The notes: generated from the sequence alone by a model not told the origin. Positions 54,395-63,917 are shown, counted from the stretch's first letter. The stretch is 64,000 bases of DNA from an uncultured bacterium (GCA_949292175.1 CASEYJ010000004.1:124001-188000), one strand, 5' to 3'. A program made the numbers and translations.

Positions 54395-55729
54395 TTAGTG
54401 TTTTACAACTCTAAGAGTTCTATCGTCTTTTAGTTCTCTGCGGAACCAGTAATAAATAGCTCTTGCAACTCTGTGAGAACTGTGTCTTACAAGCCCTTCC
54501 TTGCTATCTTCAATAAGTTTTTTAGAGAAAATATCAATACCAAGACGTTTAATATTTTCAACATCAACCTTAACAGGATAAGAATGAGACATTCTATACT
54601 TATCAGCCAAGTTTGACGGAATAAAGTCATTCACAAGAACGGCATCAATAACTTTTTTACTGTTTGCATGCTTCATCAAAGCCTGAATGTGATCAGAAAC
54701 AGCATAACCGTCAGTTTCTCCAGGTTGAGTCATAATATTACATACATATATTTTCTTCGCATCAGAAGCAACAACTTCTTTAGAAATTTCATCTATCAAA
54801 AGGTTTGGGATAACACTTGTATATAAACTTCCAGGTCCCAAAATAATCAAATCAGCATTTTTAATAGCTACGATAACTTCTTCTAAAGCTTTACAGTGGC
54901 TAGGGTCAGTGAACAAACGTTTAATTTTGCCGTGTGCTTCAGGAATATTAGATTCACCGTGAATAATTCTTCCATCTTCCATTTCAGCAACAAGCTTCAT
55001 ATCATCCAAAGTTGAAGGTAAAACTCTTCCACGAATAGATAATACATTTGAAGACTCTTTTACAGCACGTACCATATCTCCGGTAATCGCGCAAAGAGCT
55101 GTCAAAAACAAGTTTCCGAAACTGTGACCTTCAAGACCTTCACCTGACTTAAATCTATACTGAAAAAGTTTTGTAACCAAATCTTCGTCATCAGCCAAAG
55201 CTGCAATACAGTTTCTTATATCACCAGGAGGAAGCACGCCCATTTCTTCTCTCAAACGGCCAGAACTTCCACCGTCATCACCGACAGTAACAACAGCAGT
55301 AATATTGTTAGTAATATGCTTAATTCCTTTCAAAAGCATAGATAAACCAGTTCCACCGCCGATTGCAACAATTTTTGGACCACGATTAAGCTTTCTTCTT
55401 CTATACAAAGCTTCCAGAATAGTTTCATTTTCTCTGCCGTTATTTATATCTAACATTGAAAGGTTAGTTTTTTGCCACCCCTTAAAGAAAATTGCAGCAC
55501 CAAACATAACAAAAGCAAACGCAATCCACTCTGTCGTAACCTTTGATGCAAATTTCTTAATAAATTCCATTATGTAAAATATAGGACGGACATCACTTAA
55601 AATAAGCAATCCTAAAGCTATAAAAACTGCACCCACAAAAATCAAAAAGAACCAACGCTTAACCTGAAGCCCCGGTACTAACCATCCTGCATCCTTAGGC
55701 ATTTTCATATTATTTGTAAATCTTTTCAT
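54395..55729 (-). CDS. yvcK: YvcK/CofD-like uridine-diphosphate-sugar binding protein
   Basis: The 444-residue protein has two N-terminal membrane helices (about 27-48 and 66-82) before a YvcK domain with KIVAIGGGTGLSMLLKGIKH, VGDDGGSSGRLREEMG, PPGDIRNCIAALA, EGHSFGNLFLTAL and ILGPGSLYTSVIPNLL. YvcK proteins affect cell shape and gluconeogenic growth. The membrane anchor is as in cyanobacterial homologues. Confidence 0.92.
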   Translation of the reverse strand: MKRFTNNMKMPKDAGWLVPGLQVKRWFFLIFVGAVFIALGLLILSDVRPIFYIMEFIKKFASKVTTEWIAFAFVMFGAAIFFKGWQKTNLSMLDINNGRENETILEALYRRRKLNRGPKIVAIGGGTGLSMLLKGIKHITNNITAVVTVGDDGGSSGRLREEMGVLPPGDIRNCIAALADDEDLVTKLFQYRFKSGEGLEGHSFGNLFLTALCAITGDMVRAVKESSNVLSIRGRVLPSTLDDMKLVAEMEDGRIIHGESNIPEAHGKIKRLFTDPSHCKALEEVIVAIKNADLIILGPGSLYTSVIPNLLIDEISKEVVASDAKKIYVCNIMTQPGETDGYAVSDHIQALMKHANSKKVIDAVLVNDFIPSNLADKYRMSHSYPVKVDVENIKRLGIDIFSKKLIEDSKEGLVRHSSHRVARAIYYWFRRELKDDRTLRVVKH

Positions 55730-55750
55730 TATTTCATACCCTACTAAAAA

Positions 55751-56551
55751 CTATTCTACCCAGCCTGAACTATAGGCATTTTTATAATTTACCGGAACCG
55801 GTGTAATCAAATCTTTTGACTGTTTAATCAATGCTTGTGCATTAGCGACTTTATTTGAAAAATGGATTGTATCAGCTTCAACGTAAGTTTTTCCGCCTGC
55901 AATATTATCTATTTGAGAAGTAGCAAGAAGATTTTTTAATCTGTTAATTGAAGCAAAAATATTTTCATTATCTTTTCTTGAGAAATCAATAGTCCCGTCT
56001 ATATTATAATTTTTCTCCAAGTGAACTTCTTGAGCAATAGGAAGGTTTACATATTCCCCAACATGAGAAGTAACCTCACCCGCTGCACCATAATAGACAA
56101 GCCATTGAGAACACTTCTTAATAGCTTTTGCAATAGAACAAGCAAACCCGAAATCTTCAGCTGCCTGCTGATACATAGCACCGTGAGGTCTAACATGTTC
56201 AATTTCAAGCTTGTAAGTTTTTGCAAAAGACATCAAAGCCCCAACTTGATAAACAACAAGTGCCTCGATTTCATCCTCACTCAACTCCATCTGGCGATAT
56301 CCAAAACCCTGTATATCGTGAAACCCAATATGTGCACCAACAACAACGTTCTTTTCTTTGGCTTTCAAAAGAGCATCTCTTATAGCCATAGGATCACCAG
56401 CGTGAAACCCGCAAGAAATATTCACTGAACTCGCATAATCAAGCAGCGAATACTCATTGCTATTTTTATATATCCCGAAGCTTTGTGCTAAATCGATGTT
56501 AAAATCTATATTTTCAATCTTTTTTCTCTCAAGCGTCTGCTGCATAATCAT
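55751..56551 (-). CDS. LamB/YcsF (PxpA-like) family protein
   Basis: The 266-residue protein has SCGFHAGDPMAIRDAL, HVRPHGAMYQ and VVGAHIGFHD, the family metal/active-site regions. PxpA with PxpB/PxpC hydrolyses 5-oxoproline; neither partner is in the window. The N-terminal motif is NIDLAQSFG where families I know show NCDLGESFG, so a key acidic residue is replaced by Gln. Activity or substrate may differ. Between dapB and yvcK on the same strand. Confidence 0.82.
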   Translation of the reverse strand: MIMQQTLERKKIENIDFNIDLAQSFGIYKNSNEYSLLDYASSVNISCGFHAGDPMAIRDALLKAKEKNVVVGAHIGFHDIQGFGYRQMELSEDEIEALVVYQVGALMSFAKTYKLEIEHVRPHGAMYQQAAEDFGFACSIAKAIKKCSQWLVYYGAAGEVTSHVGEYVNLPIAQEVHLEKNYNIDGTIDFSRKDNENIFASINRLKNLLATSQIDNIAGGKTYVEADTIHFSNKVANAQALIKQSKDLITPVPVNYKNAYSSGWVE

Positions 56552-56643
56552 CTTTCTCTTTACATAATAACAATTACAAGATAGATTATACTTCCTAAAT
56601 AAATTTATGGAAGAATCTTTACATAAATTTAACGTATCACCGA

Positions 56644-57393
56644 CTACAAAATATTGTCTAATCCGTAAACAAAATCGTTACAGTCGTAAACGTGTTTCAC
56701 TGCAAGCATAACCCCTTGCATATAACATTTTCTATCCATAGAATCGTGTCTGATTTTGAATATCTGACCGCTCGACCCAAAAATAACTTCTTGAGAAGCA
56801 ATATAACCAGGCATTCTGACAGAATGGATATGAATATCAGCATAAGAGGTGCCACCTCTTGAACCTTCAATTGTTTCAACTTCAGGACAATTTCCTTTTA
56901 CAAAACTATCCTTTGCTTCCGCCATCATCATAGCAGTTTTTATCGCAGTACCTGACGGAGCATCTTTCTTTTGGTTGTGATGAAGCTCAATAATTTCAGC
57001 ATTATCAAAATATTTTGCGGCCTGCTTTGCAAACATCATCATCAAAACCGCACCTGTTGAAAAGTTTGGAGCAATTAAACAACCGGTATTTTTTTCAGCT
57101 GACAAATTTTTCAAGAATTCGATTTCATCATCCTTCAAACCAGTAGTTCCGATAACTATTTTTATCCCGTTATTCAAACAATATTTAGCATTCTCAAAAA
57201 TAGATTTTGGTTGAGTAAAATCTACAAGAACATCAATGTCGCAAACCCTGTGAGCTTCTTCAATAGTCTGATAAGTTCCTGAACCTGCGATATCGATTTT
57301 CGCAACAAGTTCAGCTGTATCAGATTCTTCAACGGCACTGCAAACTTCCGTACCCATCTTCCCTAAAGCACCACAAACCGCAACTTTTATCAT
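56644..57393 (-). CDS. dapB: 4-hydroxy-tetrahydrodipicolinate reductase
   Basis: The 249-residue DapB starts MIKVAVCGALGKMGTEVCSA after GAGGGA; the longer frame to 57435 has no SD. NADPH site VCGALGKMG, IAPNFSTGAVLMMMFAK, ELHHNQKKDAPSGTAIKTA (catalytic His/Lys) and the C-terminal VYGLDNIL are present. With the DapL-like protein and DapF it covers later steps of diaminopimelate synthesis. Confidence 0.95.
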   Translation of the reverse strand: MIKVAVCGALGKMGTEVCSAVEESDTAELVAKIDIAGSGTYQTIEEAHRVCDIDVLVDFTQPKSIFENAKYCLNNGIKIVIGTTGLKDDEIEFLKNLSAEKNTGCLIAPNFSTGAVLMMMFAKQAAKYFDNAEIIELHHNQKKDAPSGTAIKTAMMMAEAKDSFVKGNCPEVETIEGSRGGTSYADIHIHSVRMPGYIASQEVIFGSSGQIFKIRHDSMDRKCYMQGVMLAVKHVYDCNDFVYGLDNIL

Positions 57394-57479
57394 ATATCCC
57401 TCACTTTCATTATCTCTATACCCAGATTGTAACATGGATAAGTAAAAAAGTTTAACCCTTAATAATAGTAAATAAACAC

Positions 57480-57508
57480 TTGCAAAAGAAATTTTAGTGT
57501 AATAATAT
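57480..57508 (+). promoter_or_regulatory. Promoter of rpmI-rplT
   Basis: TTGCAA (57480-57485), 17-base spacer, TAATAT (57503-57508). Confidence 0.7.
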
Positions 57509-57517
57509 TATCTTACG

Positions 57518-57553
57518 AAAGTTTTACGGCTTTGGTATGCCTGAAACTTTTTT
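57518..57553 (+). terminator. Attenuator-like hairpin in rpmI-rplT leader
   Basis: AAAGTTT (57518-57524) pairs with AAACTTT (57544-57550) with an inner GGC/GCC, followed by six T. It starts only a few bases after the predicted transcription start and 32 bases before the rpmI ATG. Confidence 0.6.
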
Positions 57554-57584
57554 GTAACTACTTAACTTAACAAAGGAGAAGAAA

Positions 57585-57794
57585 ATGCCAAAATTAAAAA
57601 CTCACAAATCTGCTGCAAAACGTTACAAAGTAACAGCAACAGGTAAAATCCAAAAAAGACAAGCAGGTATCGGACACTTGCTCCAACACAAATCAGGTTC
57701 TAGAAAACGTAGAATTTTCAAGATGGTTGGTGTATCTGAAACACACATTAAACTGGTATCTAAAGAGTTACCATACAAGAAGTATTCAAGATAG
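57585..57794 (+). CDS. rpmI: Ribosomal protein L35
   Basis: The 69-residue L35 begins MPKLKTHKSAAKRYKVTATG and includes RRIFKMVGVSETHIKLVSKE. SD AAAGGAG. No infC precedes it. Confidence 0.97.
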   Translation: MPKLKTHKSAAKRYKVTATGKIQKRQAGIGHLLQHKSGSRKRRIFKMVGVSETHIKLVSKELPYKKYSR

Positions 57795-57806
57795 GAGCAG
57801 TGAAAG

Positions 57807-58157
57807 ATGAGAATTAGACGCGGAAATGTAAGTCGCAAAAGACATAAAAAAGTATTAAAACTTGCTAAAGGATTTATCGGTGCAAGAAGCAGAATCTTCA
57901 AAGTAGCTAACACAGCAGTTATGAAAGCTTTGAAATATGCATACAGAGACAGACGTACTACAAAACGTAATATGCGCAGGCTCTGGATTGTAAGAATCAA
58001 CGCAGCTGTTAGAGAACGTGGAATGAGCTATTCAAGATTCGTTAACGCTTGCAAGAAAGCTAACATTGTAGTTAACAGAAAAATGCTTGCTGAACTTGCA
58101 GTAAACGATAAAGAAGCTTTTGATGTAGTATTTGAAGCTGCTAAATCTGCTAAGTAA
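57807..58157 (+). CDS. rplT: Ribosomal protein L20
   Basis: The 116-residue L20 has [40 protein letters not shown] and [20 protein letters not shown]. It initiates 50S assembly and in many bacteria represses its own operon. SD AGGAGCAG-like, 12 bases after rpmI. Confidence 0.97.
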   Translation: MRIRRGNVSRKRHKKVLKLAKGFIGARSRIFKVANTAVMKALKYAYRDRRTTKRNMRRLWIVRINAAVRERGMSYSRFVNACKKANIVVNRKMLAELAVNDKEAFDVVFEAAKSAK

Positions 58158-58174
58158 GTCCAAAGGATTTTATA

Positions 58175-58205
58175 AAAAACTCCCAAGAAAATCTTGGGAG
58201 TTTTT
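58175..58205 (+). terminator. Terminator of rplT
   Basis: AAAAACTCCCAAGA / TCTTGGGAGTTTTT around AAA. Confidence 0.9.
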
Positions 58206-58308
58206 GTTTGCTTAACAAACATTTACAATCATGCAATTTTATTCGCTTGAAATCCTTTATATATATAGTTGGGTAAATTAATTTTGGTTAAACGGTAGGG
58301 AAAAAGAA

Positions 58309-58752
58309 ATGGATTTCAGCAACGATGACTTTTTAAAACCACTTTTATACCGAGATATCATGGCTCCAGAGAACACACCAATGGGCGCGGCAATGGGTGG
58401 AATGTACGGCGGAATGTACGGCGGAATGTATCCGACAAACTTGCTTGGAGGCGTTACAATGCCTCAAGGTATAAATCAGGATACTTTCCAAAACTTCCAA
58501 AAACGCCAGCAAAAGGATTTGAGTTTTTTGAAAAAAGCTATGCTGGTACTAGGCGGCTTAGTAGTTCTGGATCTTATGAAATTTAAGGGACTAAAAGGCT
58601 TATTCTCAAAATCAGGTAAAGGAAGTTTGTTCTCAAAATTCAAAAACATGTTCTCTCGTAGAACTCCAACTCCTACGCCTACGCCAACCCCTACACCAAC
58701 ACCTAAGAAGAGTTGGTGGAAACGAATATTTTCCAGAGGTTCAACTCCGTAA
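58309..58752 (+). CDS. Hypothetical protein with GGMY and Pro-Thr repeats
   Basis: The 147-residue protein has three consecutive GGMY units (about 30-41), a hydrophobic segment (KKAMLVLGGLVVLDLM) and a C-terminal (PT)n stretch of about eight units before KKSWWKRIFSRGSTP. The DNA under the repeats is tandem (12-base units at about 58399-58432, six-base units at about 58664-58703). No signal peptide. SD AGGGA. Probably membrane-tethered; function unknown. Confidence 0.7.
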   Translation: MDFSNDDFLKPLLYRDIMAPENTPMGAAMGGMYGGMYGGMYPTNLLGGVTMPQGINQDTFQNFQKRQQKDLSFLKKAMLVLGGLVVLDLMKFKGLKGLFSKSGKGSLFSKFKNMFSRRTPTPTPTPTPTPTPKKSWWKRIFSRGSTP

Positions 58753-58805
58753 TCTTCACAAAAATAAACTCCTGTGGTAGGATAAAATAAAAACAGGAGG
58801 TTATT

Positions 58806-59306
58806 ATGGCAAAAGATTGCAGTTTCGATGTAGTTTCTGAATTTGATAAACAAGAATTGGTCAATGCAGTTGATCAAGTTAAGCGAGATGTTTCTTCACG
58901 TTTTGACTTAAAGGACAGCAACTCTGAAATTGAGTTGGAAGGTGACAAATCCATCACCATAACAACAAGCGATGATATGAAATTACGTAACATCTACGAT
59001 ATATTGCAGTCTAAGCTTGTAAAGAGAAACCTCAATATAAGAATTTTAGACCCGCAACCTGTTGAGAATGCTCTTGGCGGAAGAATAAGAAGGGTGTATA
59101 ACCTAAAAAAAGGACTAACTCAAGAACTTGCTAAAAAAATAGTAGCAGATATTAAAGATTCAAAAATCAAAGTTCAAGCATCAATTCAGGGTGATCAAGT
59201 TAGAGTCTCAGGCAAAGACAAAGATAACTTACAAGAAGTAATAAAAATGCTTCGCAGCAACGAAGAAAAATACGATTATCCATTACAATTTACAAATTAT
59301 AGATAA
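58806..59306 (+). CDS. yajQ: YajQ family nucleotide-binding protein
   Basis: The 166-residue protein has CSFDVVSEFDKQELVNAVDQ, RRVYNLKKGLTQELAKKIVA and KIKVQASIQGDQVRVSGKDK, the two ferredoxin-like halves of YajQ/DUF520. Members bind cyclic di-GMP or nucleic acid. SD AGGAGG. Directly upstream of mfd. Confidence 0.95.
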   Translation: MAKDCSFDVVSEFDKQELVNAVDQVKRDVSSRFDLKDSNSEIELEGDKSITITTSDDMKLRNIYDILQSKLVKRNLNIRILDPQPVENALGGRIRRVYNLKKGLTQELAKKIVADIKDSKIKVQASIQGDQVRVSGKDKDNLQEVIKMLRSNEEKYDYPLQFTNYR

Positions 59307-59315
59307 TGTATTTTG

Positions 59316-59324
59316 TGCTAAAAT
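59316..59324 (+). promoter_or_regulatory. Extended -10, leaderless start of mfd
   Basis: TGCTAAAAT, ACCGAT, ATG (59331). It lies just after the yajQ stop. Confidence 0.65.
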
Positions 59325-59330
59325 ACCGAT

Positions 59331-62300
59331 ATGTTTGATATAGAGAATTTAGATAATGAGAGTTTTGACCTTTTTCGCCACAACGTAAAGAGCGGAATTC
59401 CGTTTGCGGTAACTGGGCTTGTTGCGTTATTGAGGCTTTTTCTTGTCAAAAAAGCTCACGAAATAGCGAAAAAGAAAATCTTGTTTATAACCTCAAGCGA
59501 ACAAAACGCCTTAAAGTATCAAAACGATCTAAAGCGAGCATACGGAGTTGAATCACATATCCTACCATTTCAAAACATTTCAATGTACGAAACGGTAATT
59601 TCTAACAAATACGATTATGCTGAACAAGTTACAACTCTGTTAAACAAACCAGATATAGTAATTGCGCCGGTTAAGGTTTTACTTGAGAAGTTTCCATCTG
59701 AAGAATTTTTCACTAGAAACACCATAAATGTTAAAGTCGGAGACGAAATCGACACAAAAGAATTCGCACAAAAGCTGGTTAATCTCGGGTATAAACGCTC
59801 AACAATGGTTAACGATATAACAGAATTCAGCATTCGAGGGGATATTATAGACGTATTTTCCCTAGATAAAAACCCTGTTAGAATTGAACTTTGGGGGGAT
59901 GAAGTCGTTGATATAAGATATTTCAACAACGAAACCCAAAAATCTGTTGAAAAAGTAAAAGAAGTATCAATTTTACCGGCTTATAAATTTATTGCAAAAG
60001 ACACTTCAAAATTTTCAGAAGAAGAAGGCTATTTTGAAGGAATAGAAGTTTACCAGAACTACTTCAACCCTGAATTAATAAACGTTCTGGATTACTTTAA
60101 TGACTACATCATAATAACCGATGAAACTTCAGAAGTGTACGCCAAATATGAATTTTGCGATCAAAATTATGAACAACAGTATCAAGAGAACTTAAAACTT
60201 GAACTTATAAAAGAACTCAATGCTCGCAATCACGTCACATACGAAGAATTTATTCGAAAAATGGCGAGATTTATGCGAATCGGACTTGATAATTTTCTTG
60301 ACAGTGAAGTTGAAGAAATCGTTGAATTTAACACATTACCGGTTCGAAACTTTACAGCCAATCTTGATGAGATAGCACAATTTATCAAAGAATATTCTCA
60401 TTACAGAATCGTTATCTCGACAGATTACCCGGAGAGAGTTAAGGAAATCCTTGCAGAGCGAGAAGTTTATACTAATATCCAATACACTGAAAGCATTGCA
60501 TCTCACGGCGGAATTTTAGAAGACTTTAGAACAATAATTCTGACAGACAGGGAATTATTCAACAAGCGTAACAAAGAAATAACCTCTTCAAAAAGATCAT
60601 ATTACAAGGAAAAACCCGAATTTATTGAAAATATCAATGATATTCAAGAAGGGGAATACGTTGTCCATTCTATTCACGGAGTTGGTATATATAGAGGGCT
60701 TACCCAGCAAGAAATTGACGGGCAGCTAAAGGATTACCTGACAATCGAATACGCAAGCAAAGATAAGCTTCACATTCCGGCTGAACAGATAAATCTTCTT
60801 TGCAGATACAGAGGTTCGGGTTCAATCAAACCAAAGCTTTCACGAATGGGCGGTAAAGATTGGGAAACCACAAAAGCTCGAGTAAAGAAGGAAGTAGAAC
60901 AAGTTGCATATGACCTCTTAAGGCTTTATGCAAGAAGAAAAATGCAAAAAGGGATACAGTTTCTTCCGGATACTAATTGGCAAGTTGAGATGGAGGAAGC
61001 GTTTGAGTACACTGAAACCCCTGATCAAATGAAAGCAATTGTCGATGTAAAAGCTGACATGGAAAGCGAAAATCCTATGGATAGACTCATTTGCGGGGAT
61101 GTTGGATTTGGAAAAACAGAAGTCGCAATGCGTGGAATTTTCAAAGCCGTAACTTCAGGCAAACAAGTTGCAGTAGTCGTTCCTACCACAATTCTCGCGT
61201 TCCAGCATTTCCAGACAATGAACGATCGTTTTCAACCTTTTGGGGTAAAAGTTGAGTTATTATCACGCTTCAGATCTAAAAAAGAACAGCAAGAAACGAT
61301 TAAACACTTGGCAACCGGCGAATGCGATGTTGTAATCGGTACTCATAGGCTTCTTCAAGACGGAATTGTATTCAAAGATTTAGGACTACTTGTAATAGAC
61401 GAAGAACACAGATTTGGAGTTCGTCACAAAGAAAAGCTAAAACAACTCAGAGAAAATATCGACATAATAACTATGTCTGCAACCCCTATTCCAAGAACAT
61501 TATATATGTCACTCTCAGGCATAAAAGACATGTCTGTAATCAACACTCCGCCTAAAAACAGGCTTCCTATTAAAACATTTGTCGGAGTTTGGAACGACAA
61601 TATGGTTAAAAACGCCATCGTCCATGAGTTAGATAGAGAAGGACAAGTATTCTACTTATACAATAGAGTTGAAACAATCGAAGAATTTCGCCTACAACTG
61701 AAAAAACTCGTTCCTAATGCAAGAATTGCAATCGGTCACGGACAAATGGATGAAAAACAACTGGAACAAGTAATAATAGACTTTGCAAATCACGAATATG
61801 ATGTTCTGCTCGCAACAACTATCATAGAAAACGGAATTGATATTCCAAATGCAAATACGATGATTATCCACGATGCAGACAGATTTGGGCTTGCTCAGCT
61901 TTATCAACTCAGAGGAAGAGTTGGAAGAAGCCAAAGACAAGCTTATTGTTATTGCTTCTACAAAAGAACCAAGGAAATGACCAAAGAAGCTATCGCAAGA
62001 TTAAAAGCAATTAAGGAATTTACAACGCTCGGAAGCGGATATCAAATTGCGATGAGAGATGTTGAAATAAGAGGGGTCGGGAACATACTTGGAACAAAAC
62101 AACATGGCCATATGATAAACGTTGGATTCGATACATATTGCCAATTACTTGAAGAAACGGTTCACGAACTTCAAGGTGAACATATTGAAAAAGAAGTTTC
62201 AACAATAGTCGACATAAACGTTACAGCATTTATACCTGACGAGTGGGTTGGCTCAAAAGAACAAAAAATGATTGAATATAAACGTTTGGCGGATGTGAAA

Positions 62301-62678
62301 AATGATGTTGAACTTGATTATATAACAGAAGAGTGGAAAGATCGCTTTGCAAAACCACCAGAAAGCGTAGAGAATTTAATAAAATTGATTAGACTACGAC
62401 TTGCAGCCAGCGATGTAAAAATCTCTGTTATCCGTGAAACTAGCGATAATATAAGAATATACACGCCATATACTCAACCAGAATGGAAACTTATACAACC
62501 ACACCTGCCATCAGAAATTCTAAAAAGAATAAAATTCACTGTTGCACCGGCATCATGCCAAGAAGGCTGTTCGATTCTCCTTCTTAACAATTCTTATATG
62601 AATTTTGATGAAGTATTTAACATTTTAACAGATTTGTTTTATTATATTCATAAAGTTAGTCACGATTATTCAAAGTAA
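59331..62678 (+). CDS. mfd: Transcription-repair coupling factor Mfd
   Basis: The 1115-residue translocase has the UvrB-homology region (about 1-250; DIQ-like start QEGEYVVHSIHGVGIYRG for the RNA polymerase interaction domain), Walker A CGDVGFGKTEVA, DEEHRFGV, ATPIPRTLYMSLSGI, and RGRVGRSQRQAYCY motif VI. It pushes stalled RNA polymerase off DNA and recruits UvrA. Promoter ends six bases before the ATG. Confidence 0.97.
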   Translation: MFDIENLDNESFDLFRHNVKSGIPFAVTGLVALLRLFLVKKAHEIAKKKILFITSSEQNALKYQNDLKRAYGVESHILPFQNISMYETVISNKYDYAEQVTTLLNKPDIVIAPVKVLLEKFPSEEFFTRNTINVKVGDEIDTKEFAQKLVNLGYKRSTMVNDITEFSIRGDIIDVFSLDKNPVRIELWGDEVVDIRYFNNETQKSVEKVKEVSILPAYKFIAKDTSKFSEEEGYFEGIEVYQNYFNPELINVLDYFNDYIIITDETSEVYAKYEFCDQNYEQQYQENLKLELIKELNARNHVTYEEFIRKMARFMRIGLDNFLDSEVEEIVEFNTLPVRNFTANLDEIAQFIKEYSHYRIVISTDYPERVKEILAEREVYTNIQYTESIASHGGILEDFRTIILTDRELFNKRNKEITSSKRSYYKEKPEFIENINDIQEGEYVVHSIHGVGIYRGLTQQEIDGQLKDYLTIEYASKDKLHIPAEQINLLCRYRGSGSIKPKLSRMGGKDWETTKARVKKEVEQVAYDLLRLYARRKMQKGIQFLPDTNWQVEMEEAFEYTETPDQMKAIVDVKADMESENPMDRLICGDVGFGKTEVAMRGIFKAVTSGKQVAVVVPTTILAFQHFQTMNDRFQPFGVKVELLSRFRSKKEQQETIKHLATGECDVVIGTHRLLQDGIVFKDLGLLVIDEEHRFGVRHKEKLKQLRENIDIITMSATPIPRTLYMSLSGIKDMSVINTPPKNRLPIKTFVGVWNDNMVKNAIVHELDREGQVFYLYNRVETIEEFRLQLKKLVPNARIAIGHGQMDEKQLEQVIIDFANHEYDVLLATTIIENGIDIPNANTMIIHDADRFGLAQLYQLRGRVGRSQRQAYCYCFYKRTKEMTKEAIARLKAIKEFTTLGSGYQIAMRDVEIRGVGNILGTKQHGHMINVGFDTYCQLLEETVHELQGEHIEKEVSTIVDINVTAFIPDEWVGSKEQKMIEYKRLADVKNDVELDYITEEWKDRFAKPPESVENLIKLIRLRLAASDVKISVIRETSDNIRIYTPYTQPEWKLIQPHLPSEILKRIKFTVAPASCQEGCSILLLNNSYMNFDEVFNILTDLFYYIHKVSHDYSK

Positions 62679-62696
62679 AAAGAAAGAGAGAATTTG

Positions 62697-63857
62697 ATGA
62701 AGGGAAAAAAATTATTGGCGACAATTGCAGTTTCTGCAATATTATTCAGTGGCTGCGGTTTAAAGTCTGCCCAAACAATTATTAAGGTTAACAATACTAG
62801 AATTTCTCAAGCTCAATTTGACCAGATTTTTGACAGAGAAGCAAATTCAGGTATGATTGCTAAATTAGGTATAAACCTTAAAGACGGCAAAAATGATTTC
62901 ATGTATAACCTAGTTAAAAGCAGAGTAGTTAATGAACTCGTTATAAAAGCTTTGCTAGACGAAGAAATGAACAAACGTAATATTAAAGTTACAAACGCTG
63001 ATATGGAAGAAGCTATCAAAACTATCGTTGACAAAATGGGTTCTAAAGAACAGTTAGACAAAGTTTTGAAAGAAAGCGGAGTTAGCGTTGGAGAATTCAA
63101 GAAAGACTTAAAAGAACAAGTTAGAATGAAGAAACTTGCTGAAACTTTAGGTAATGCAGAAGTTTCAGATGCTGAAGTAAAAGCTTTCTATAACAGAAAT
63201 ATCGACAAATTCAAATACCCAGAAAAAGTTAGAGCTTCACACATTTTGATAGCAGTAAATCCTCAAGAATTAACTGAAATAGTTAAATCTGAGCCTGCTA
63301 ACGCAAATCTTTCAGATGCAGAAATTCAGGCAAAAGTTCAACAAGAAGTTGCAGCAAAAGAAGCTAAAGCAAAAGATTTGTACACTAAGGCTAAAAATGA
63401 TCCAGCATCATTTGCTAAGTTAGCAAAAGAAAATTCAGAAGACCCAACATCTGCAGAAAAGGGCGGTGAACTTGGTTTCTTCGCTAAGAATGAAATGGTT
63501 CCTGAATTCGCTAATGCAGCATTCAGTGCAAAACCAAACACAGTTGTTGGACCTGTAAAATCTCAATACGGTTATCACATTATCCTAGTTAAGGATAGAA
63601 TGGCTGCTGGCCAAGAACCTTTTGCAAAAGTTGAACAAAGCATCAAAGATTTCTTGGTTAACCAAAAACAACTTGAACAAATCGATAAACTTGTAGAATC
63701 ATTGAAAAAGAATGCAAAAATCGAATATGTAAACAAGGAATATGATCCTGAAAGCATTCAGAAAAATGTTCAAGAAAGCATTCAAAAAAGTGGTGAAACT
63801 GCAAAACAATTAAAAAAAGCCGCTGAAGAAAAAAAGCAAAACGCAGCTAAAAAATAA
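62697..63857 (+). CDS. Parvulin-type peptidyl-prolyl isomerase lipoprotein
   Basis: The 386-residue protein starts at the ATG after AAAGAGAG (a TTG one codon earlier is less likely). A lipoprotein signal (ILFSGC, Cys20) is followed by a SurA/PrsA N-domain and a parvulin domain (KVRASHILIAV, GGELGFFAKNEMVPEFANAA, GYHIILVKDR). The C-terminus is Lys/Gln-rich. It probably folds exported proteins in the periplasm. 18 bases after mfd. Confidence 0.92.
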   Translation: MKGKKLLATIAVSAILFSGCGLKSAQTIIKVNNTRISQAQFDQIFDREANSGMIAKLGINLKDGKNDFMYNLVKSRVVNELVIKALLDEEMNKRNIKVTNADMEEAIKTIVDKMGSKEQLDKVLKESGVSVGEFKKDLKEQVRMKKLAETLGNAEVSDAEVKAFYNRNIDKFKYPEKVRASHILIAVNPQELTEIVKSEPANANLSDAEIQAKVQQEVAAKEAKAKDLYTKAKNDPASFAKLAKENSEDPTSAEKGGELGFFAKNEMVPEFANAAFSAKPNTVVGPVKSQYGYHIILVKDRMAAGQEPFAKVEQSIKDFLVNQKQLEQIDKLVESLKKNAKIEYVNKEYDPESIQKNVQESIQKSGETAKQLKKAAEEKKQNAAKK

Positions 63858-63873
63858 GTATTAGAAAATACTA

Positions 63874-63906
63874 AAAAAGACCGGATATAATATATCCGGT
63901 CTTTTT
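63874..63906. terminator. Bidirectional terminator
   Basis: A near-perfect 16-base inverted repeat (AAAAAGACCGGATATA / TATATCCGGTCTTTTT) between the parvulin gene and the convergent oxidase gene. Confidence 0.88.
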
Positions 63907-63917
63907 GTTTCTAAGAA

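Noticed and set aside
58664..58703. Short tandem repeats as a CRISPR array
   Set aside because: Units are six bases, in frame, and encode Pro-Thr; there are no spacers and no cas genes.
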